Positions 51,401 through 60,927 of a stretch of 64,000 nucleotides of DNA are shown here, piece after piece. The DNA comes from Variovorax sp. OV700 (lineage in GTDB: Bacteria > Pseudomonadota > Gammaproteobacteria > Burkholderiales > Burkholderiaceae_C): contig NZ_FNDR01000006.1 in assembly GCF_900099805.1 (NCBI RefSeq), positions 248,001-312,000 of the forward strand, in the 5' to 3' direction. The translations under genes and the position numbers were made by a program. Each line of letters opens with the position of its first letter. Position 1 is the first letter of the stretch. Below the pieces are notes generated by a model, which was not told the origin of the DNA, did no database searches, and worked only from the letters and a program-made list of their open reading frames with translations.

Positions 51401-51673
51401 CCGAAGGTTCAGCCCTTCGAACTGCCGCTGAGCGAACTGGCACAAATCGCCGAGGGGTCGGGCCTGCAGTGGGTCAACTCCGACGCCGATCGCATTGCGC
51501 AGGCCCGTGCGGCCATGGCGGCCGAGCCAAAGCCGGTGCATGTGCCGCGCGAACGCCCGCCGGCCATCGTGCTCGATGCCGGTCCGCTGGTGCTTGTCGA
51601 AACCCGCCGCGAACTCGGTTCGATGACGCTGCCTTTCGAAAAGGCACCGTCCGACGCGCAAGGCGTGAACTGA
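48446..51673 (+). CDS. rne: Ribonuclease E
   Basis: Essential endoribonuclease and degradosome scaffold. 1075 residues: S1 domain (about 35-120), 5'-sensor and DNase I-like catalytic region with [18 protein letters not shown] and [12 protein letters not shown] (metal-binding Asp), and the zinc link CPRCGG (about C402/C405). After about 520 comes a long disordered scaffold: [14 protein letters not shown] at 568-581 resembles the membrane-targeting helix of E. coli RNase E at the same position, followed by Arg/Gly-rich tracts, a tandem REQREP repeat (from residue 670), and a conserved C-terminal tail ([20 protein letters not shown]). Divergent from rluC. Confidence 0.95.
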   Translation: MKRMLINATQAEERRLAIVDGQKLLDYEIEIEGREQRKGNIYKAVVTRVEPSLEACFVDYGEDRHGFLPFKEISKQYFAEGVSANQARIQDVIREGQELVVQVEKEERGNKGAALTTFISLAGRYVVLMPNNPRGGGVSRRIEGDDRAELKEAMDQLEYPKGMSIIARTAGIGRSAPELQWDLNYLLKLWGAIDGAAKGGKGAFLIYQESSLVIRAIRDYFNHDIGDILIDTDDIYDQAQQFMAHVMPEHAARVKRYRDDAALFSRFQIEHQIESAYARTVQLPSGGAIVIDHTEALVSVDVNSARAIKGGDIEETATRTNLEAADEVARQMRLRDLGGLIVIDFIDMDESKNRREVESRLRDALRQDRARVQFGSISKFGLMEMSRQRLKPALSEGSSIPCPRCGGSGHIRDTESSALQILRIIQEECLKDNTAAVHVQVPVEVASFLLNEKRPEIAKIELKQRVTVLMVPNKTLETPNYKLERLKHDDPRLDHIEASYKMADEIEDPTAVTRRSQEPTNKQTPVIKGVLPDAPAPVVPPKAEAVRAPAVAPAPVAPPVASAPAPAEMGFFARLKSWFGGTPAPAPAPAVIPVEAPKPTRRDGGRSGRDGEARGARDGEQRRGGRGGEGRSENGGRSGGRDGERRGGRGGERRGEGRSSELRSEAAQPREQREPREQREPREQREPREARGPREGEQRRGGRGERREGEGREARPVAAELDGNLEAQQLAPNAPAGDEGNAPAERAPRARGERRERGERGERADRGERGDQRNASEAPREAAGDDNAAPQDGTQAERAPRGGREERAPRGERGEGRRDRRGEGQPRFANGEAPAAADEAGLRAAEPADVAPGNNDEGETGGNEQQAPRREGEERRGRSRDRYGRDRRERGPRDESEANVAGAPIDANEAPMRQQPEHAEARAAAFEEAPAPRSYFDRPAPAPAIAPAPAPAPVAAVAATPVVVPIAAPIVIESSSKPAANGRALPKVQPFELPLSELAQIAEGSGLQWVNSDADRIAQARAAMAAEPKPVHVPRERPPAIVLDAGPLVLVETRRELGSMTLPFEKAPSDAQGVN
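50453..50524 (+). repeat. Tandem 18-bp repeat inside rne
   Basis: Three copies of an 18-bp unit encoding REQREP (with synonymous changes) and a degenerate fourth copy. It lies in the Arg-rich disordered scaffold and stays in frame. Confidence 0.85.
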
Positions 51674-51680
51674 AGAAGCT

Positions 51681-51697
51681 TCGGGCCGACGGCCCGA
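51681..51697 (+). other. Hairpin directly after rne
   Basis: TCGGGCC-GAC-GGCCCGA is a perfect 7-bp stem eight bases after the rne stop. It precedes the main terminator and could protect the 3' end. Confidence 0.6.
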
Positions 51698-51704
51698 GCC
51701 CATG

Positions 51705-51735
51705 AAAAACGGCGCCATCCTGGCGCCGTTTTTTT
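51705..51735. terminator. Bidirectional terminator between rne and hemY
   Basis: AACGGCGCCA-TCC-TGGCGCCGTT forms a 10-bp stem flanked by A5 on the left and T-rich sequence on the right, so it can terminate rne rightwards and the hemCDXY transcript leftwards. Confidence 0.9.
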
Positions 51736-51796
51736 ATGGAGAGTGAAACTGCGGCATCGCAGGAGCAGTGAATGCCTGGCGAGCCAACCGCGCCCT

Positions 51797-53080
51797 TCAG
51801 ACCTTCTCGGTCTGCGCGGCGCGTTTCCAGGCCTCGGCCGCGTGCTCTGCATCGCCGCGCGCTTCGGCCAGTTCTGCGAGCGCGAGCCATGCACGGCGAT
51901 AGAGGTCCGTGTCCTGCAGGCCCAGGCCGGCCTGGGTGAGCAACTGCTGGGCCTTGCCCCAGAGCTGTCGCTTCATGCACGCCATGCCCGCGAGGTACTG
52001 CAGGTTCGGATCGCGCGGATTGTTTCGCTGGGCCGATTCGATGCGGGCGAGCCAGTCGGCGTCCACTGAATCGAGCCCCGCTTCGAGCGCCCGCGCCAGT
52101 TTGACTCGCAGCATATCGCCCAGTGCGCGGGGCTGCGACACCATGCGCTCCCAGGCAGGCAGCAGCCATTCGCGCGCCAGTGCCAGGTCGCCGCGCAGGG
52201 CCACCATGCGCTGGGCGGCATGAATCGCCACCTCGGGCATTTCGCGTTCTGTCGTGTCGAGCTCGGTCCAGGCACGAAGCAGTTGCGCCGGATCGTGCGC
52301 GCCGGACAACAACTCGGTTGCCAGGCCGCGCACGATGCTTTGCGCCGCAGCGTCCGAGAACGCGCCGTGTTTGGCGAGCAGGCGCGCGGTTTCCAGCGCC
52401 TCGAGCGTGCGCCGATCCTGGCGTGCCGCCTTCAAGCGAATACGGAGGGCGAGGGTTCGCCGTTGCACGCCTTGCGGAAGCTCTTCGAGCCGGGCCAGCG
52501 CCGCCGCAGGATCGCGGTCTTCGAGCGCCCAGCGCGCGGCGCGCAACTGCACGCCTTCGCGCGTCTCCGGGCTCGCCAGCATGGTGCGGTCGGCGCTTTC
52601 ATTGAGGGCTTGCTGCAGATGCGCATCACGCGCCGGCCGGTCTTGCAGCGCCTGCGCGCTCTCGGCGGCCAGCAGGTGCGACAGCACGCGAACCTGATGG
52701 GCCTGCGGCAGGCTCGCATCGAGGGCCGCCAGCGTTCTTTCCTGGACCAGCGCAGCTTGCGCGGCCTTGCGTGCGCGCGAGAAGCGTCCCGACAGCAATT
52801 GCACCATCGAATCGAGCAAGGCCGAATGCAGCGCGCGTTCCTTCTGCTGCAACCGCCATTGGCGGGCCTGGGTCGGCAGAGAGAACAGCGCCGCCAAGCC
52901 TCGCAGCGCAAGATGCAGCAGGACAAAAGCGCCGAGCAGGATCACCAGCACCAGGTTGAGCGAAAGATCGACCCGCCATGGCGGCCAGAACACGGTGATC
53001 GTGCCCTGGTTGTTGCCGGCAAACAGAGCCACCGCTGCCGCGATGGCGAACAGTGCCAGGAGCCAGAGTGCCGCTCGCAT
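51797..53080 (-). CDS. hemY: HemY-like inner-membrane protein
   Basis: A 427-residue protein of the proteobacterial HemY family (not protoporphyrinogen oxidase). Two transmembrane helices at about 4-22 and 40-60, separated by the conserved NNQGTITVFWPPWRVDLSLN loop, followed by a long helical TPR-like domain. It is encoded at the end of the hem cluster; its role in heme metabolism is unproven. A 97-base gap with a repeat separates it from hemX. Confidence 0.9.
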   Translation of the reverse strand: MRAALWLLALFAIAAAVALFAGNNQGTITVFWPPWRVDLSLNLVLVILLGAFVLLHLALRGLAALFSLPTQARQWRLQQKERALHSALLDSMVQLLSGRFSRARKAAQAALVQERTLAALDASLPQAHQVRVLSHLLAAESAQALQDRPARDAHLQQALNESADRTMLASPETREGVQLRAARWALEDRDPAAALARLEELPQGVQRRTLALRIRLKAARQDRRTLEALETARLLAKHGAFSDAAAQSIVRGLATELLSGAHDPAQLLRAWTELDTTEREMPEVAIHAAQRMVALRGDLALAREWLLPAWERMVSQPRALGDMLRVKLARALEAGLDSVDADWLARIESAQRNNPRDPNLQYLAGMACMKRQLWGKAQQLLTQAGLGLQDTDLYRRAWLALAELAEARGDAEHAAEAWKRAAQTEKV

Positions 53081-53093
53081 CAGGCCTCCCGCC

Positions 53094-53163
53094 GGGCCGC
53101 CCCAAGGCAGGCCTGCGCCCCCTCGGGGGGCAGCGAATACACGAAGTGAAGAGCGTGGGGGCT
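53094..53163. repeat. Comamonadaceae-type intergenic repeat between hemX and hemY
   Basis: The block GGGCCGCCCCAAGGCAGG, then CGCCCCCTCGGGGGGCAGCG, and GAGCGTGGGGGCTCAT includes a C6/G6 hairpin and resembles a dispersed element that I recall from Comamonadaceae genomes. It lies inside an operon, where it could weaken hemY expression. Confidence 0.55.
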
Positions 53164-53167
53164 CATA

Positions 53168-54259
53168 TCAGCGCCCGGCGGCTGCGGTTGCCAGCGCGGC
53201 CAGCGTGTCGTCGATGCGCGGAGCTTCGGAAGTCTTCACCTGGGCCTGGAGTTGCTGCAACAGCGTGGCAGCCGCCTGTGTGCGCCGCGACGCCGGATCG
53301 AAGTAACGGTTCAGCGTTGCCGAAACCGTGGCGAGTTCGCTGCGCGCGACATCCACCTGCCGCGACAGCAGCGAGAGGCGGGCATTGAGCAGCTTGAGCT
53401 TGAGGTTCTCACGCAGGAAAAATGTCTGGTCGGGCGCCAGCAGCACGGCCTCCGGACGATCGATGCGCCCGACCCGCACCAGCGACCGGGCCTCCGCGCG
53501 CACCGTGAGAAGCGCCCGTTCCCACCAGGGTGCGTCGGCCGGAATGGGTTCGGCCTGCCAGGCATTGAGCCCGTTGCCGCGCATGGCCACCGCATTGAGC
53601 GGCGGCAGGTCGTCCACGCTTCGCGTCAGCTCATCGATCTTCTGCAGCGCTTCGCCGCTGTCGGCACTGGCGCTGCTGCGCAGGCGGTCGGCATCGCGCT
53701 GCATGGCACGCTGCAGCGGCGCAAGCCGGGGCTGGGCGGCTCGCGCGATGCGCTGATCGCCGGCCTTGAGGGCCGCAAGCAAGGGCTCCACGCTGCCCGT
53801 GACCTGGGCCTGCTGCAGGGCAAGGCGCACGGCCGACTCGATGTCGACCACCAGGTTCTCGTCGCGCGAACGCGAAAGGCTTTGCATCAGTTCTTCGAGC
53901 TGCGAGCGCTGGAGCGCGACCTCGGCGACGCGGGTTTCGGTGAGGGCAGCGCGCGCCGCGGTGTCGCGCACGGTCTCGATGGCCTGCCGCGCGAGCGTGC
54001 GCGCCTCGAGCGACTGGGCTTGCGCATCCGCGCTCTGGCGCGCCAGCTGCTCCTGCATACCGCTGACCTTCTGCCAGAGAGAAATGGCGATCACCAGGGC
54101 AGCCAGGGACACGATGGCCAAGAGGCCGAGCCCGATGCGGGAGAGCGTGGTTGCGGCGGCCGCCAGCGACTCCGGCGACTGCGATGCCGCCAGCGTGGCA
54201 GGCACCGGCGCGGTGGCGGATGGGGGGGAGAAGTCGTCGGACGGGGACGCGGCACTCAT
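53168..54259 (-). CDS. hemX: HemX-like membrane protein
   Basis: A 363-residue protein of the HemX family, often mislabelled uroporphyrinogen-III C-methyltransferase: no methyltransferase motifs are seen. Low-complexity cytoplasmic N-terminus, transmembrane helix at about 45-64 (LLAIVSLAALVIAISLW), coiled coil at about 68-135, then a helical periplasmic domain. The start overlaps the hemD stop by four bases. Its function in heme synthesis is unclear. Confidence 0.88.
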   Translation of the reverse strand: MSAASPSDDFSPPSATAPVPATLAASQSPESLAAAATTLSRIGLGLLAIVSLAALVIAISLWQKVSGMQEQLARQSADAQAQSLEARTLARQAIETVRDTAARAALTETRVAEVALQRSQLEELMQSLSRSRDENLVVDIESAVRLALQQAQVTGSVEPLLAALKAGDQRIARAAQPRLAPLQRAMQRDADRLRSSASADSGEALQKIDELTRSVDDLPPLNAVAMRGNGLNAWQAEPIPADAPWWERALLTVRAEARSLVRVGRIDRPEAVLLAPDQTFFLRENLKLKLLNARLSLLSRQVDVARSELATVSATLNRYFDPASRRTQAAATLLQQLQAQVKTSEAPRIDDTLAALATAAAGR

Positions 54260-55044
54260 GTGAAGGATTCTATCGACGCGATCATTGCCTCACGCAGCGG
54301 CTTGCACACCCGCACCACACCGAATCCCGCGGCCCGCGCGGCCTCGCCGATGCGGGCATGGGTTGCCACGGCGCTGGCCGCATGCCACTTGGTGCCGGGC
54401 ATCGCATCGCACAGGTTCGCGATGGCTTCGGAGCTGCTGAACAGCCAGATCGCACGGCCCGCGGCGCCCTCGAGCGCCAGCGCGCGCGCCGCGTCGTCGA
54501 AGGACGGCGGCAGGCGCCGATAGGCGACCACAGTGTCGCGGCAACCCTGCGCGGCTTCGATTTCGTTGGCGAGCCAGTCGCGTCCGCTCGGATGGCCGGC
54601 CGCATCGCCGCCACGAACGATCAGCACGCGCACGCCCGCCGAGACCTGGGTTCGCACCCGTTCCCACAGCGCTTCGGAGTCGAAGCGGGCGGCGTCGGTC
54701 GCAGGTGCATCGACGGCCTCTTTCGGCACACCCGCACGCAGCAGCGCGCGCTCGGTGCCCGGACCGGTGGCCCAGAAACGCAGGCCCGCCGCGATCGCGT
54801 CTTTTGCTTGTGCGCCTTCCGCGTAAAGAAAGAAATGCTCGACCGCCGTGGCGCTCACGAACATCAGCGCCGCGTAGTCCGACAGGCGCTTCCAGGCGGC
54901 CCGGAGCGGATCGGCGTCGACGGCGGGCTCGATGGCGATCAACGGTAGCGCAGCCGCCTCGAGCCCCGCAGCGCGAAATTCATCCACCCACTGCACGGCC
55001 TCGCGCGCCGGCCGCGTCACGATCACGGGCTTGGCGGCAGCCAT
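54256..55044 (-). CDS. hemD: Uroporphyrinogen-III synthase
   Basis: Cyclises hydroxymethylbilane with inversion of ring D. 262 residues; the family is poorly conserved but VIVTRPAREA at the start, LMFVSATAVEHFF and IWLFSSSEAIANL fit. The ATG at 55044 starts 20 bases after hemC; the longer open frame upstream is inside hemC. The assignment is supported strongly by the hemC-hemD-hemX order. Confidence 0.92.
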   Translation of the reverse strand: MAAAKPVIVTRPAREAVQWVDEFRAAGLEAAALPLIAIEPAVDADPLRAAWKRLSDYAALMFVSATAVEHFFLYAEGAQAKDAIAAGLRFWATGPGTERALLRAGVPKEAVDAPATDAARFDSEALWERVRTQVSAGVRVLIVRGGDAAGHPSGRDWLANEIEAAQGCRDTVVAYRRLPPSFDDAARALALEGAAGRAIWLFSSSEAIANLCDAMPGTKWHAASAVATHARIGEAARAAGFGVVRVCKPLREAMIASIESFT

Positions 55045-55063
55045 GTCTGTTGAGTCGCCTGGT

Positions 55064-55969
55064 TCAATGAGCGCCGGCGGCGCGCAGCAGCGCGGCGGCC
55101 TGCTCGCCGAGCACGCCGGCCTGCGCAAAATCGGCCGCTTCAGCCTCTGCATGAACTCGCACCAACGGCGCGTTACCCTCGGGATCGCCCCACGCGGCAT
55201 CGATGCGCAATGCGCCGTCGGCCTGCCAACGCGCATGGGCCGCCAGCGGCATCGAACAGCTTCCGCCCATCGAGCGGCTGACCGCGCGTTCGGCGGCGGT
55301 GGCCAGCCAATCGCCTCGGTGCGAAAGGGACGCAAGCAGTGCGATCAGGTCGGCGCGGTCGGCCCGCACCTCGATGCCGAGTGCGCCCTGCCCCGCGGCC
55401 GGGAGCATGGTGTCGGGCTCGAATGCGACCCGGATGCGCTCTTCGAGGCCCAGCCGCTTGAGCCCGGCCGCCGCGAGCACGATGGCGTCGTACTGGCCTT
55501 CGTCGAGCTTGCGCAGGCGGGTGTCGAGATTGCCGCGCAGGGGCTCAATGCGGAGGTCGGGCCGCAGGGCGCGCAACAGCACCACGCGCCGCAGGCTGGA
55601 GGTGCCGACGACAGCCCCCTGGGGCAGTTCGTCGAGTGAGGCATAGCGCGGCGACACCAGCGCGTCGCGCGGATCTTCGCGCTCCAGCACGCAGGCCAGC
55701 ACAAAGCCCTCGGGCAGATCCATCGGCACGTCCTTGAGCGAATGCACCGCGATGTCGGCGCGGCCTTCCTCGAGCGCGAGCTCGAGCTCCTTCACGAAGA
55801 GGCCCTTGCCGCCCACCTTGCTGAGCGACTTGTCCAGGATCTGGTCGCCACGCGTGGTCATGCCCAGCAGGCTGACCGCGTGGCCTTTTTCTTGCAGCAG
55901 CGCTTGCACGTGTTCGGCTTGCCACAGGGCCAGCCGGCTTTCGCGCGTGGCGATCACGATATTGCTCAA
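55064..55969 (-). CDS. hemC: Porphobilinogen deaminase (hydroxymethylbilane synthase)
   Basis: Polymerises four porphobilinogen molecules on a dipyrromethane cofactor bound to C238 ([11 protein letters not shown]). 301 residues; [26 protein letters not shown] and LRGNLDTRL are conserved. No ATG is available: the best start is TTG at 55969 ([11 protein letters not shown]), with GGGAG five bases upstream. A TTG at 55990 would add seven residues. It is divergent from ppc over about 100 bases. Confidence 0.95.
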   Translation of the reverse strand: MSNIVIATRESRLALWQAEHVQALLQEKGHAVSLLGMTTRGDQILDKSLSKVGGKGLFVKELELALEEGRADIAVHSLKDVPMDLPEGFVLACVLEREDPRDALVSPRYASLDELPQGAVVGTSSLRRVVLLRALRPDLRIEPLRGNLDTRLRKLDEGQYDAIVLAAAGLKRLGLEERIRVAFEPDTMLPAAGQGALGIEVRADRADLIALLASLSHRGDWLATAAERAVSRSMGGSCSMPLAAHARWQADGALRIDAAWGDPEGNAPLVRVHAEAEAADFAQAGVLGEQAAALLRAAGAH

Positions 55970-56071
55970 GACCGCTCCCAAAAAGTACAAGTTTCAGACC
56001 TCCGGAATGCTAGCATGTTGCGCCGCAGCAACGCAGGCGGCGCACCCATTCAAGTCCAGGAACAACATCGA

Positions 56072-58918
56072 ATGAAAGCCAGCAAGACCCCTGCCCCGCC
56101 CAAGCGCCGCCAAACCGAAGACCAGCCGCTGATCGACGACATCCGGCTGTTGGGCCGAATCCTCGGCGACGTGATCCGCGAACAGGAGGGCGAGGAGAGC
56201 TATGCGCTGGTCGAGAAGATTCGCACGCTGTCGGTGTCCTTCCGCCGCGATGCCGACCATGCGGCCGACCGCGCGCTGAAGAACCTGCTCAAGGGTCTCA
56301 GCGCGGCCGAGACGGTGCGCGTGATTCGCGCCTTCACCTATTTCAGCCACCTGGCCAACCTGGCGGAAGACCGGCACCAGATCCGCCGCCGCACCGAGGC
56401 CGACCGCGCCGGCGAAAGTGCCGACGGCGATCTGCAAACGGCCCTCGCGCGCATCCGCAAGGCCGGCATCAAGCCCGACGAGGTGGTGGCTTCGCTGGCC
56501 CGCAGCTACGTGTCGCCGGTGCTGACCGCGCACCCGACCGAAGTGCAGCGCAAGAGCATCCTCGACGCCGAGCGCGCCATTGCCCTGCTGCTCACCACGC
56601 GCGACGAGATCAAGCTGCGCCAGAACGCCTACGCGGGCGGAAAAGACGCGCTCTCCCCGCTCGAATTCGCCGAGAACGAAACGCAGATGCGCATCCGCGT
56701 CACGCAGATCTGGCAGACACGCCTGTTGCGCTTCTCCAAGCTCACCGTGGCCGACGAGATCGAGAACGCGCTGAGCTACTACGAAGCCACGTTCCTGCGC
56801 GAAATCCCGCGCGTCTATGCCGATCTCGAAAAGGCGCTGGGCCAGGGCGGTACCGTGCCTTCGGTGGCGCCCTTCCTGCGCATGGGCCAGTGGATCGGCG
56901 GCGACCGCGACGGCAATCCCAACGTCACGGCCGAAACGCTCGAATACGCTCTGCGCCGCCAGGCCGAACTCGCACTGCGCCATTACCTCACCGAAGTGCA
57001 TTACCTGGGCAGCGAACTCTCGCTTTCCGCCACGCTGGTGGACGTGTCGGTCGAGATGCAGGCGCTGGCCGAACGCTCGCCGGACACCAGCGAACACCGC
57101 AAGGACGAGCCCTACCGCCGCGCACTCACCGGGGTGTATGCGCGCCTTGCGGCCACACTGCGCGACCTGACTGGCGGCGAGGCCGCGCGCCATGCCGTGC
57201 CGCCGCAAAACCCCTACACGCGGGCCGAGGATTTTCTGGCCGATCTCCACACCGTGGAACAGTCGCTCGCCGAGAAGCACGGCACCGTGCTGGCCGCACC
57301 GCGCCTGCGGCCGCTGATCCGCGCGGTGGAGGTGTTCGGCTTCCACCTGGCCACGGTCGACCTGCGCCAGAGTTCGGACAAGCACGAGGCCGTGATCGCC
57401 GAGCTGCTGGCCACCGCGCGCATCGAGCCCGCGTACGCCTCGCTGGCCGAAGAGGCCAAGCAGACGCTGCTGCTCAAGCTGCTCGACGACGCCCGTCCGC
57501 TGCGCGTGCCCGATGCCGAATACTCGCCGCTCGCGAAGAGCGAACTCGCGATCTTCGCGGCCGCGCGCATCGCGCGTGCGCGATACGGCGCGGCGGCCAT
57601 CCGCCACTACATCATCAGCCACACCGAAACGGTGAGCGACCTGCTCGAAGCGCTGCTGCTGCAAAAAGAAGTGGGCCTGTTGCGCGGCGCGATGAACGGC
57701 AACGCCACCTGCGACCTGATCGTGGTGCCGCTTTTCGAAACCATCGAAGACCTGCGCAACGCCGCACCCATCGTGCGCGCCTTCTATGCGCTGCCGAACA
57801 TCCAGGCGCTGATCGAGCGCTCGGGCGCCGAACAGGACGTGATGCTCGGCTACAGCGACAGCAACAAGGATGGCGGCATCTTCACCAGCAACTGGGAGCT
57901 CTATCGCGCCGGCATCGCGCTGGTGTCGCTGTTCGACGAGCTCAACAAGAAGAAGAAAACCAACCCCATCCGTCTGCGCATGTTCCATGGCCGTGGCGGC
58001 ACGGTGGGACGCGGCGGCGGCCCGAGCTACCAGGCCATCCTCGCGCAGCCCCCGGGCACGGTGCGCGGACAGATCCGCCTCACCGAGCAAGGCGAAGTCA
58101 TCGGCTCGAAGTACGCGAATCGCGAGATCGGCCGGCGCAACCTCGAGACGCTGGTGGCCGCCACGCTCGAAGCCACGCTGCTGCCCCAGGCCAAGTCGGC
58201 GCCCGCCACATTCCTTTCGGCAGCCGGGGAGCTATCGACTGCGAGCATGGCGGCCTACCGCAAGCTGGTGTACGAAACCCCGGGCTTCGGCGATTATTTC
58301 TTCGGCTCCACGCCGATCCGCGAGATTGCCGAACTCAACATCGGCTCGCGTCCCGCTTCGCGCAACCCGAGCCACAAGATCGACGACCTGCGCGCCGTGC
58401 CATGGAGCTTCAGCTGGGGCCAATGCCGGCTCACCATTCCCGGCTGGTTCGGCTTCGGCTCGGGCGTGGAGCAGTTCCTGGCGTCGGCCGAAACGCCGGC
58501 CGCGCGCAAGGAACGCGTCGCCCTGCTGCGCCGCATGTATGCGCAGTGGCCGTTCTTTCGCACGCTGCTCTCCAACATGGACATGGTGCTTGCCAAGAGC
58601 GACCTCGCGCTGGCCTCGCGCTACGCCGAACTCGTGACCGACCGCAAGCTGCGCCAGAAGGTGTTCTCGATGATCGACACCGAATGGCACCGCACCTCCG
58701 ACGCGCTCACCCTCATCACCGGCGCCAAGCAGAGGCTCGAAGGCAATGCCGAGATGCAGCGCTCGGTGCGCCACCGCTTTCCGTACATCGACCCGCTGCA
58801 TCACCTGCAGGTCGAACTGATGCGGCGCTATCGTGCGGGCGAAGGCGGCGAGCGGCTGCAGCGCGGCATCCACATCTCGATCAACGGGGTTGCGGCGGGC
58901 TTGCGCAACACCGGTTGA
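56072..58918 (+). CDS. ppc: Phosphoenolpyruvate carboxylase
   Basis: Anaplerotic carboxylation of PEP to oxaloacetate. 948 residues: catalytic His154 in [24 protein letters not shown], the conserved Lys in [10 protein letters not shown] (about 599), [14 protein letters not shown], and the C-terminal VAAGLRNTG with the usual G end. The ATG is preceded by CAGGAACAAC. The product feeds gltA and aspartate (asd). Confidence 0.97.
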   Translation: MKASKTPAPPKRRQTEDQPLIDDIRLLGRILGDVIREQEGEESYALVEKIRTLSVSFRRDADHAADRALKNLLKGLSAAETVRVIRAFTYFSHLANLAEDRHQIRRRTEADRAGESADGDLQTALARIRKAGIKPDEVVASLARSYVSPVLTAHPTEVQRKSILDAERAIALLLTTRDEIKLRQNAYAGGKDALSPLEFAENETQMRIRVTQIWQTRLLRFSKLTVADEIENALSYYEATFLREIPRVYADLEKALGQGGTVPSVAPFLRMGQWIGGDRDGNPNVTAETLEYALRRQAELALRHYLTEVHYLGSELSLSATLVDVSVEMQALAERSPDTSEHRKDEPYRRALTGVYARLAATLRDLTGGEAARHAVPPQNPYTRAEDFLADLHTVEQSLAEKHGTVLAAPRLRPLIRAVEVFGFHLATVDLRQSSDKHEAVIAELLATARIEPAYASLAEEAKQTLLLKLLDDARPLRVPDAEYSPLAKSELAIFAAARIARARYGAAAIRHYIISHTETVSDLLEALLLQKEVGLLRGAMNGNATCDLIVVPLFETIEDLRNAAPIVRAFYALPNIQALIERSGAEQDVMLGYSDSNKDGGIFTSNWELYRAGIALVSLFDELNKKKKTNPIRLRMFHGRGGTVGRGGGPSYQAILAQPPGTVRGQIRLTEQGEVIGSKYANREIGRRNLETLVAATLEATLLPQAKSAPATFLSAAGELSTASMAAYRKLVYETPGFGDYFFGSTPIREIAELNIGSRPASRNPSHKIDDLRAVPWSFSWGQCRLTIPGWFGFGSGVEQFLASAETPAARKERVALLRRMYAQWPFFRTLLSNMDMVLAKSDLALASRYAELVTDRKLRQKVFSMIDTEWHRTSDALTLITGAKQRLEGNAEMQRSVRHRFPYIDPLHHLQVELMRRYRAGEGGERLQRGIHISINGVAAGLRNTG

Positions 58919-58970
58919 ACGGCTCGGCGAAGCGATCAGGAAATCGCGGGCCGATTCCACCTGCACATTC

Positions 58971-59510
58971 ATGACCACCATCCAGTCCCGCCGCAAACTC
59001 ATCGTCATCATCCTGCTGTGCGTGGCGATCGGGGGTGGGCTCGTGCGCCACTACGCGCAGCGCGGGTCCACCACGCGCGACATCGCCACGCTGCTGATGG
59101 TGTTGTGGGTGCCCATCATCGGCAACGTCATTGGCTGGCTCATCGGCAAGCTGCCGCGGCGCACGCCGCCGGCCGAGCCCGTGAGCTTCGACGCGGCGGG
59201 CGCGTTCACGCCGCATCTTCGGATCGAACTCACGCTGCGTCCCACCGCCCTGCTTTCGCACAACGTGCCGCTGTCCGAGGGGGAATACCGCTGTGCGCTG
59301 GTGGTGGGCAACCAGGGCTTCTCCGCGCGATGGTTCGTGCCGCAGGGCGAAGTGCTCGAGCGGGGAACGCCACATGCGCTCGACGTCGAATTGCTGACGC
59401 CGGACACGGCGAAAGCGCACTTCCCTGAAGGTGAGGCCTTTCGTGTGCTGGTGGGCGACTCTTTCATCGCCGACGGCCGCGTGCTGCAGCCGCGCGCAGC
59501 CCACATCTAG
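58971..59510 (+). CDS. Unknown small membrane protein
   Basis: A 179-residue protein that I do not recognise. Two transmembrane helices at about 9-24 (LIVIILLCVAIGGGLV) and 41-60 (LLMVLWVPIIGNVIGWLIG), then a roughly 110-residue soluble domain with a beta-rich look (LRIELTLRPTALL, ALVVGNQGFSARWFV). It starts 52 bases after ppc on the same strand. The ATG at 58971 is chosen because the helices begin close behind it. Confidence 0.75.
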   Translation: MTTIQSRRKLIVIILLCVAIGGGLVRHYAQRGSTTRDIATLLMVLWVPIIGNVIGWLIGKLPRRTPPAEPVSFDAAGAFTPHLRIELTLRPTALLSHNVPLSEGEYRCALVVGNQGFSARWFVPQGEVLERGTPHALDVELLTPDTAKAHFPEGEAFRVLVGDSFIADGRVLQPRAAHI

Positions 59511-59679
59511 CGGATCGAGTAGAGCCGGACAAGGCAAAAGGGTCGATTGTTCGCCCTGGGGAAACTGACAACTGCTGGCGAGCCCCTTTGTGAAGGGCCC
59601 TTGCGCCTGGACACTGGGTGTTCTTTCGCAACAACGTGTCGGCCCGCGCTTCGCCGATGCGATCCCAGGACTCCTTCTC

Positions 59680-60927
59680 ATGATGAATTCACCCAGCAGC
59701 AACCCCTGCCTCGACGATCTTGCGCACGAGCCGGCCAAGGTCGCCCGCTCCACCCGTTCCGCCTGGTTGGCCGTCGGCTCGATTGCCGTCGGCACCTTCG
59801 CGATGGTGTCGACCGAGTTCATGCCCATCGGCCTGCTGACCGACATCGCGCGCGGCCTGAACGTGTCCGACGGCACGGCCGGCCTGATGATCACCATGCC
59901 CGGCGTGCTGGCCGCCTTCGCCGGGCCGGCGCTGATCGTCGCCTCGGGCCGGCTCGACAGGCGCACCGTGCTGATCGCGCTCACCACGCTTCTGATCGCC
60001 TCGAACCTGCTCGCCGCCTTTGCGCCCAACTTTGCCACCATGCTGGTCGCGCGGCTCATGCTGGGTCTGAGCGTCGGTGGCTTCTGGACCTTTGCGCCGG
60101 CCGCGGCCACGCAGCTGGTGCCCGATGCCTCGAAGGCCCGGGCCATGTCGCTGGTGCTGGCGGGCGTCTCCGCCGCCACGGTGCTCGGCGTACCCGCGGG
60201 CTCGTTCCTCGGCACGCTGTTCGGTTGGCGCGCTTCCTTCGCGGTGACCGGTGCGCTCGCGACCCTGGTGCTGGTGGTTCAGCTGTGGCTGCTGCCCGCA
60301 ATACCGCCGGTGCGCGCCATCGGTGCGCGCGACCTGCTCACGCCGTTGACGCGGCGCATGGCCCAGGTCGGCCTGCTCGCGGTGCTGTTCTTCATCGCCG
60401 GCCACTTCGCGGCCTACACCTACCTGAAGCCGCTGCTGCAGCAGGTGTTCGGGCTGGCGCCGAACTCGGTCTCCACGCTGCTGCTGGTCTACGGCGCGGT
60501 GGGATTCATCGGCACCTTCATCGGCGGCAGCCTGGTGGCGCGCAGCGTGCGCGGCACCACCCTGCTCGCGGCGCTGATGCTTGCGACGGCGCTGCTGCTG
60601 TCCACGGTGATCGGCAGCGGCTTCGTGGCCGGCGCGGTGGTGGTCTTCATCTGGGGCGTGGCCTTCGGCCTGATCCCGGTGGCGCTCACGGGCTGGATGA
60701 TGGAAGCCGTGCCCGATGCACCCGAAGCCGGCCAGGCGCTGCTCGTGAGCGGCTTCCAGGTGGCGATTGCTTCCGGCGCGCTGATCGGCGGCGTCACGGT
60801 CGACAACTACGGCATCTCGAGCGCGATGGTGCTCAGCGGCGTGCTGGTGCTGATTGCCGCGCTCATCGTCGGCACGCTGGGCCGCGCGCGCGGTGGCTCC
60901 ACCCTGGCTACTTTTTCGGCCGAGTAG
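59680..60927 (+). CDS. MFS drug/sugar exporter (DHA1 type)
   Basis: A 415-residue 12-helix transporter. TEFMPIGLLTDIARGL and LMITMPGVLAAFAGP in the first half, then ARLMLGLSVGGFWTF, place it in the AraJ/YdhP-like DHA1 branch of efflux pumps. Two adjacent ATGs at 59680 and 59683 are possible starts. The C-terminal 20 bases overlap the convergent LysR gene. The substrate is unknown. Confidence 0.85.
   Translation: MMNSPSSNPCLDDLAHEPAKVARSTRSAWLAVGSIAVGTFAMVSTEFMPIGLLTDIARGLNVSDGTAGLMITMPGVLAAFAGPALIVASGRLDRRTVLIALTTLLIASNLLAAFAPNFATMLVARLMLGLSVGGFWTFAPAAATQLVPDASKARAMSLVLAGVSAATVLGVPAGSFLGTLFGWRASFAVTGALATLVLVVQLWLLPAIPPVRAIGARDLLTPLTRRMAQVGLLAVLFFIAGHFAAYTYLKPLLQQVFGLAPNSVSTLLLVYGAVGFIGTFIGGSLVARSVRGTTLLAALMLATALLLSTVIGSGFVAGAVVVFIWGVAFGLIPVALTGWMMEAVPDAPEAGQALLVSGFQVAIASGALIGGVTVDNYGISSAMVLSGVLVLIAALIVGTLGRARGGSTLATFSAE

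Noticed and set aside
48239..51718. A 1159-codon open frame antisense to rne
   Set aside because: It arises from the GC-rich codon pattern of rne in the opposite frame; its low-complexity Ala/Phe composition and lack of domains mark it as a shadow.
53168..54259. hemX as a true uroporphyrinogen-III C-methyltransferase
   Set aside because: No SAM-binding GxGxGD or related methyltransferase motif; the protein is a membrane-anchored helical protein of the HemX family.
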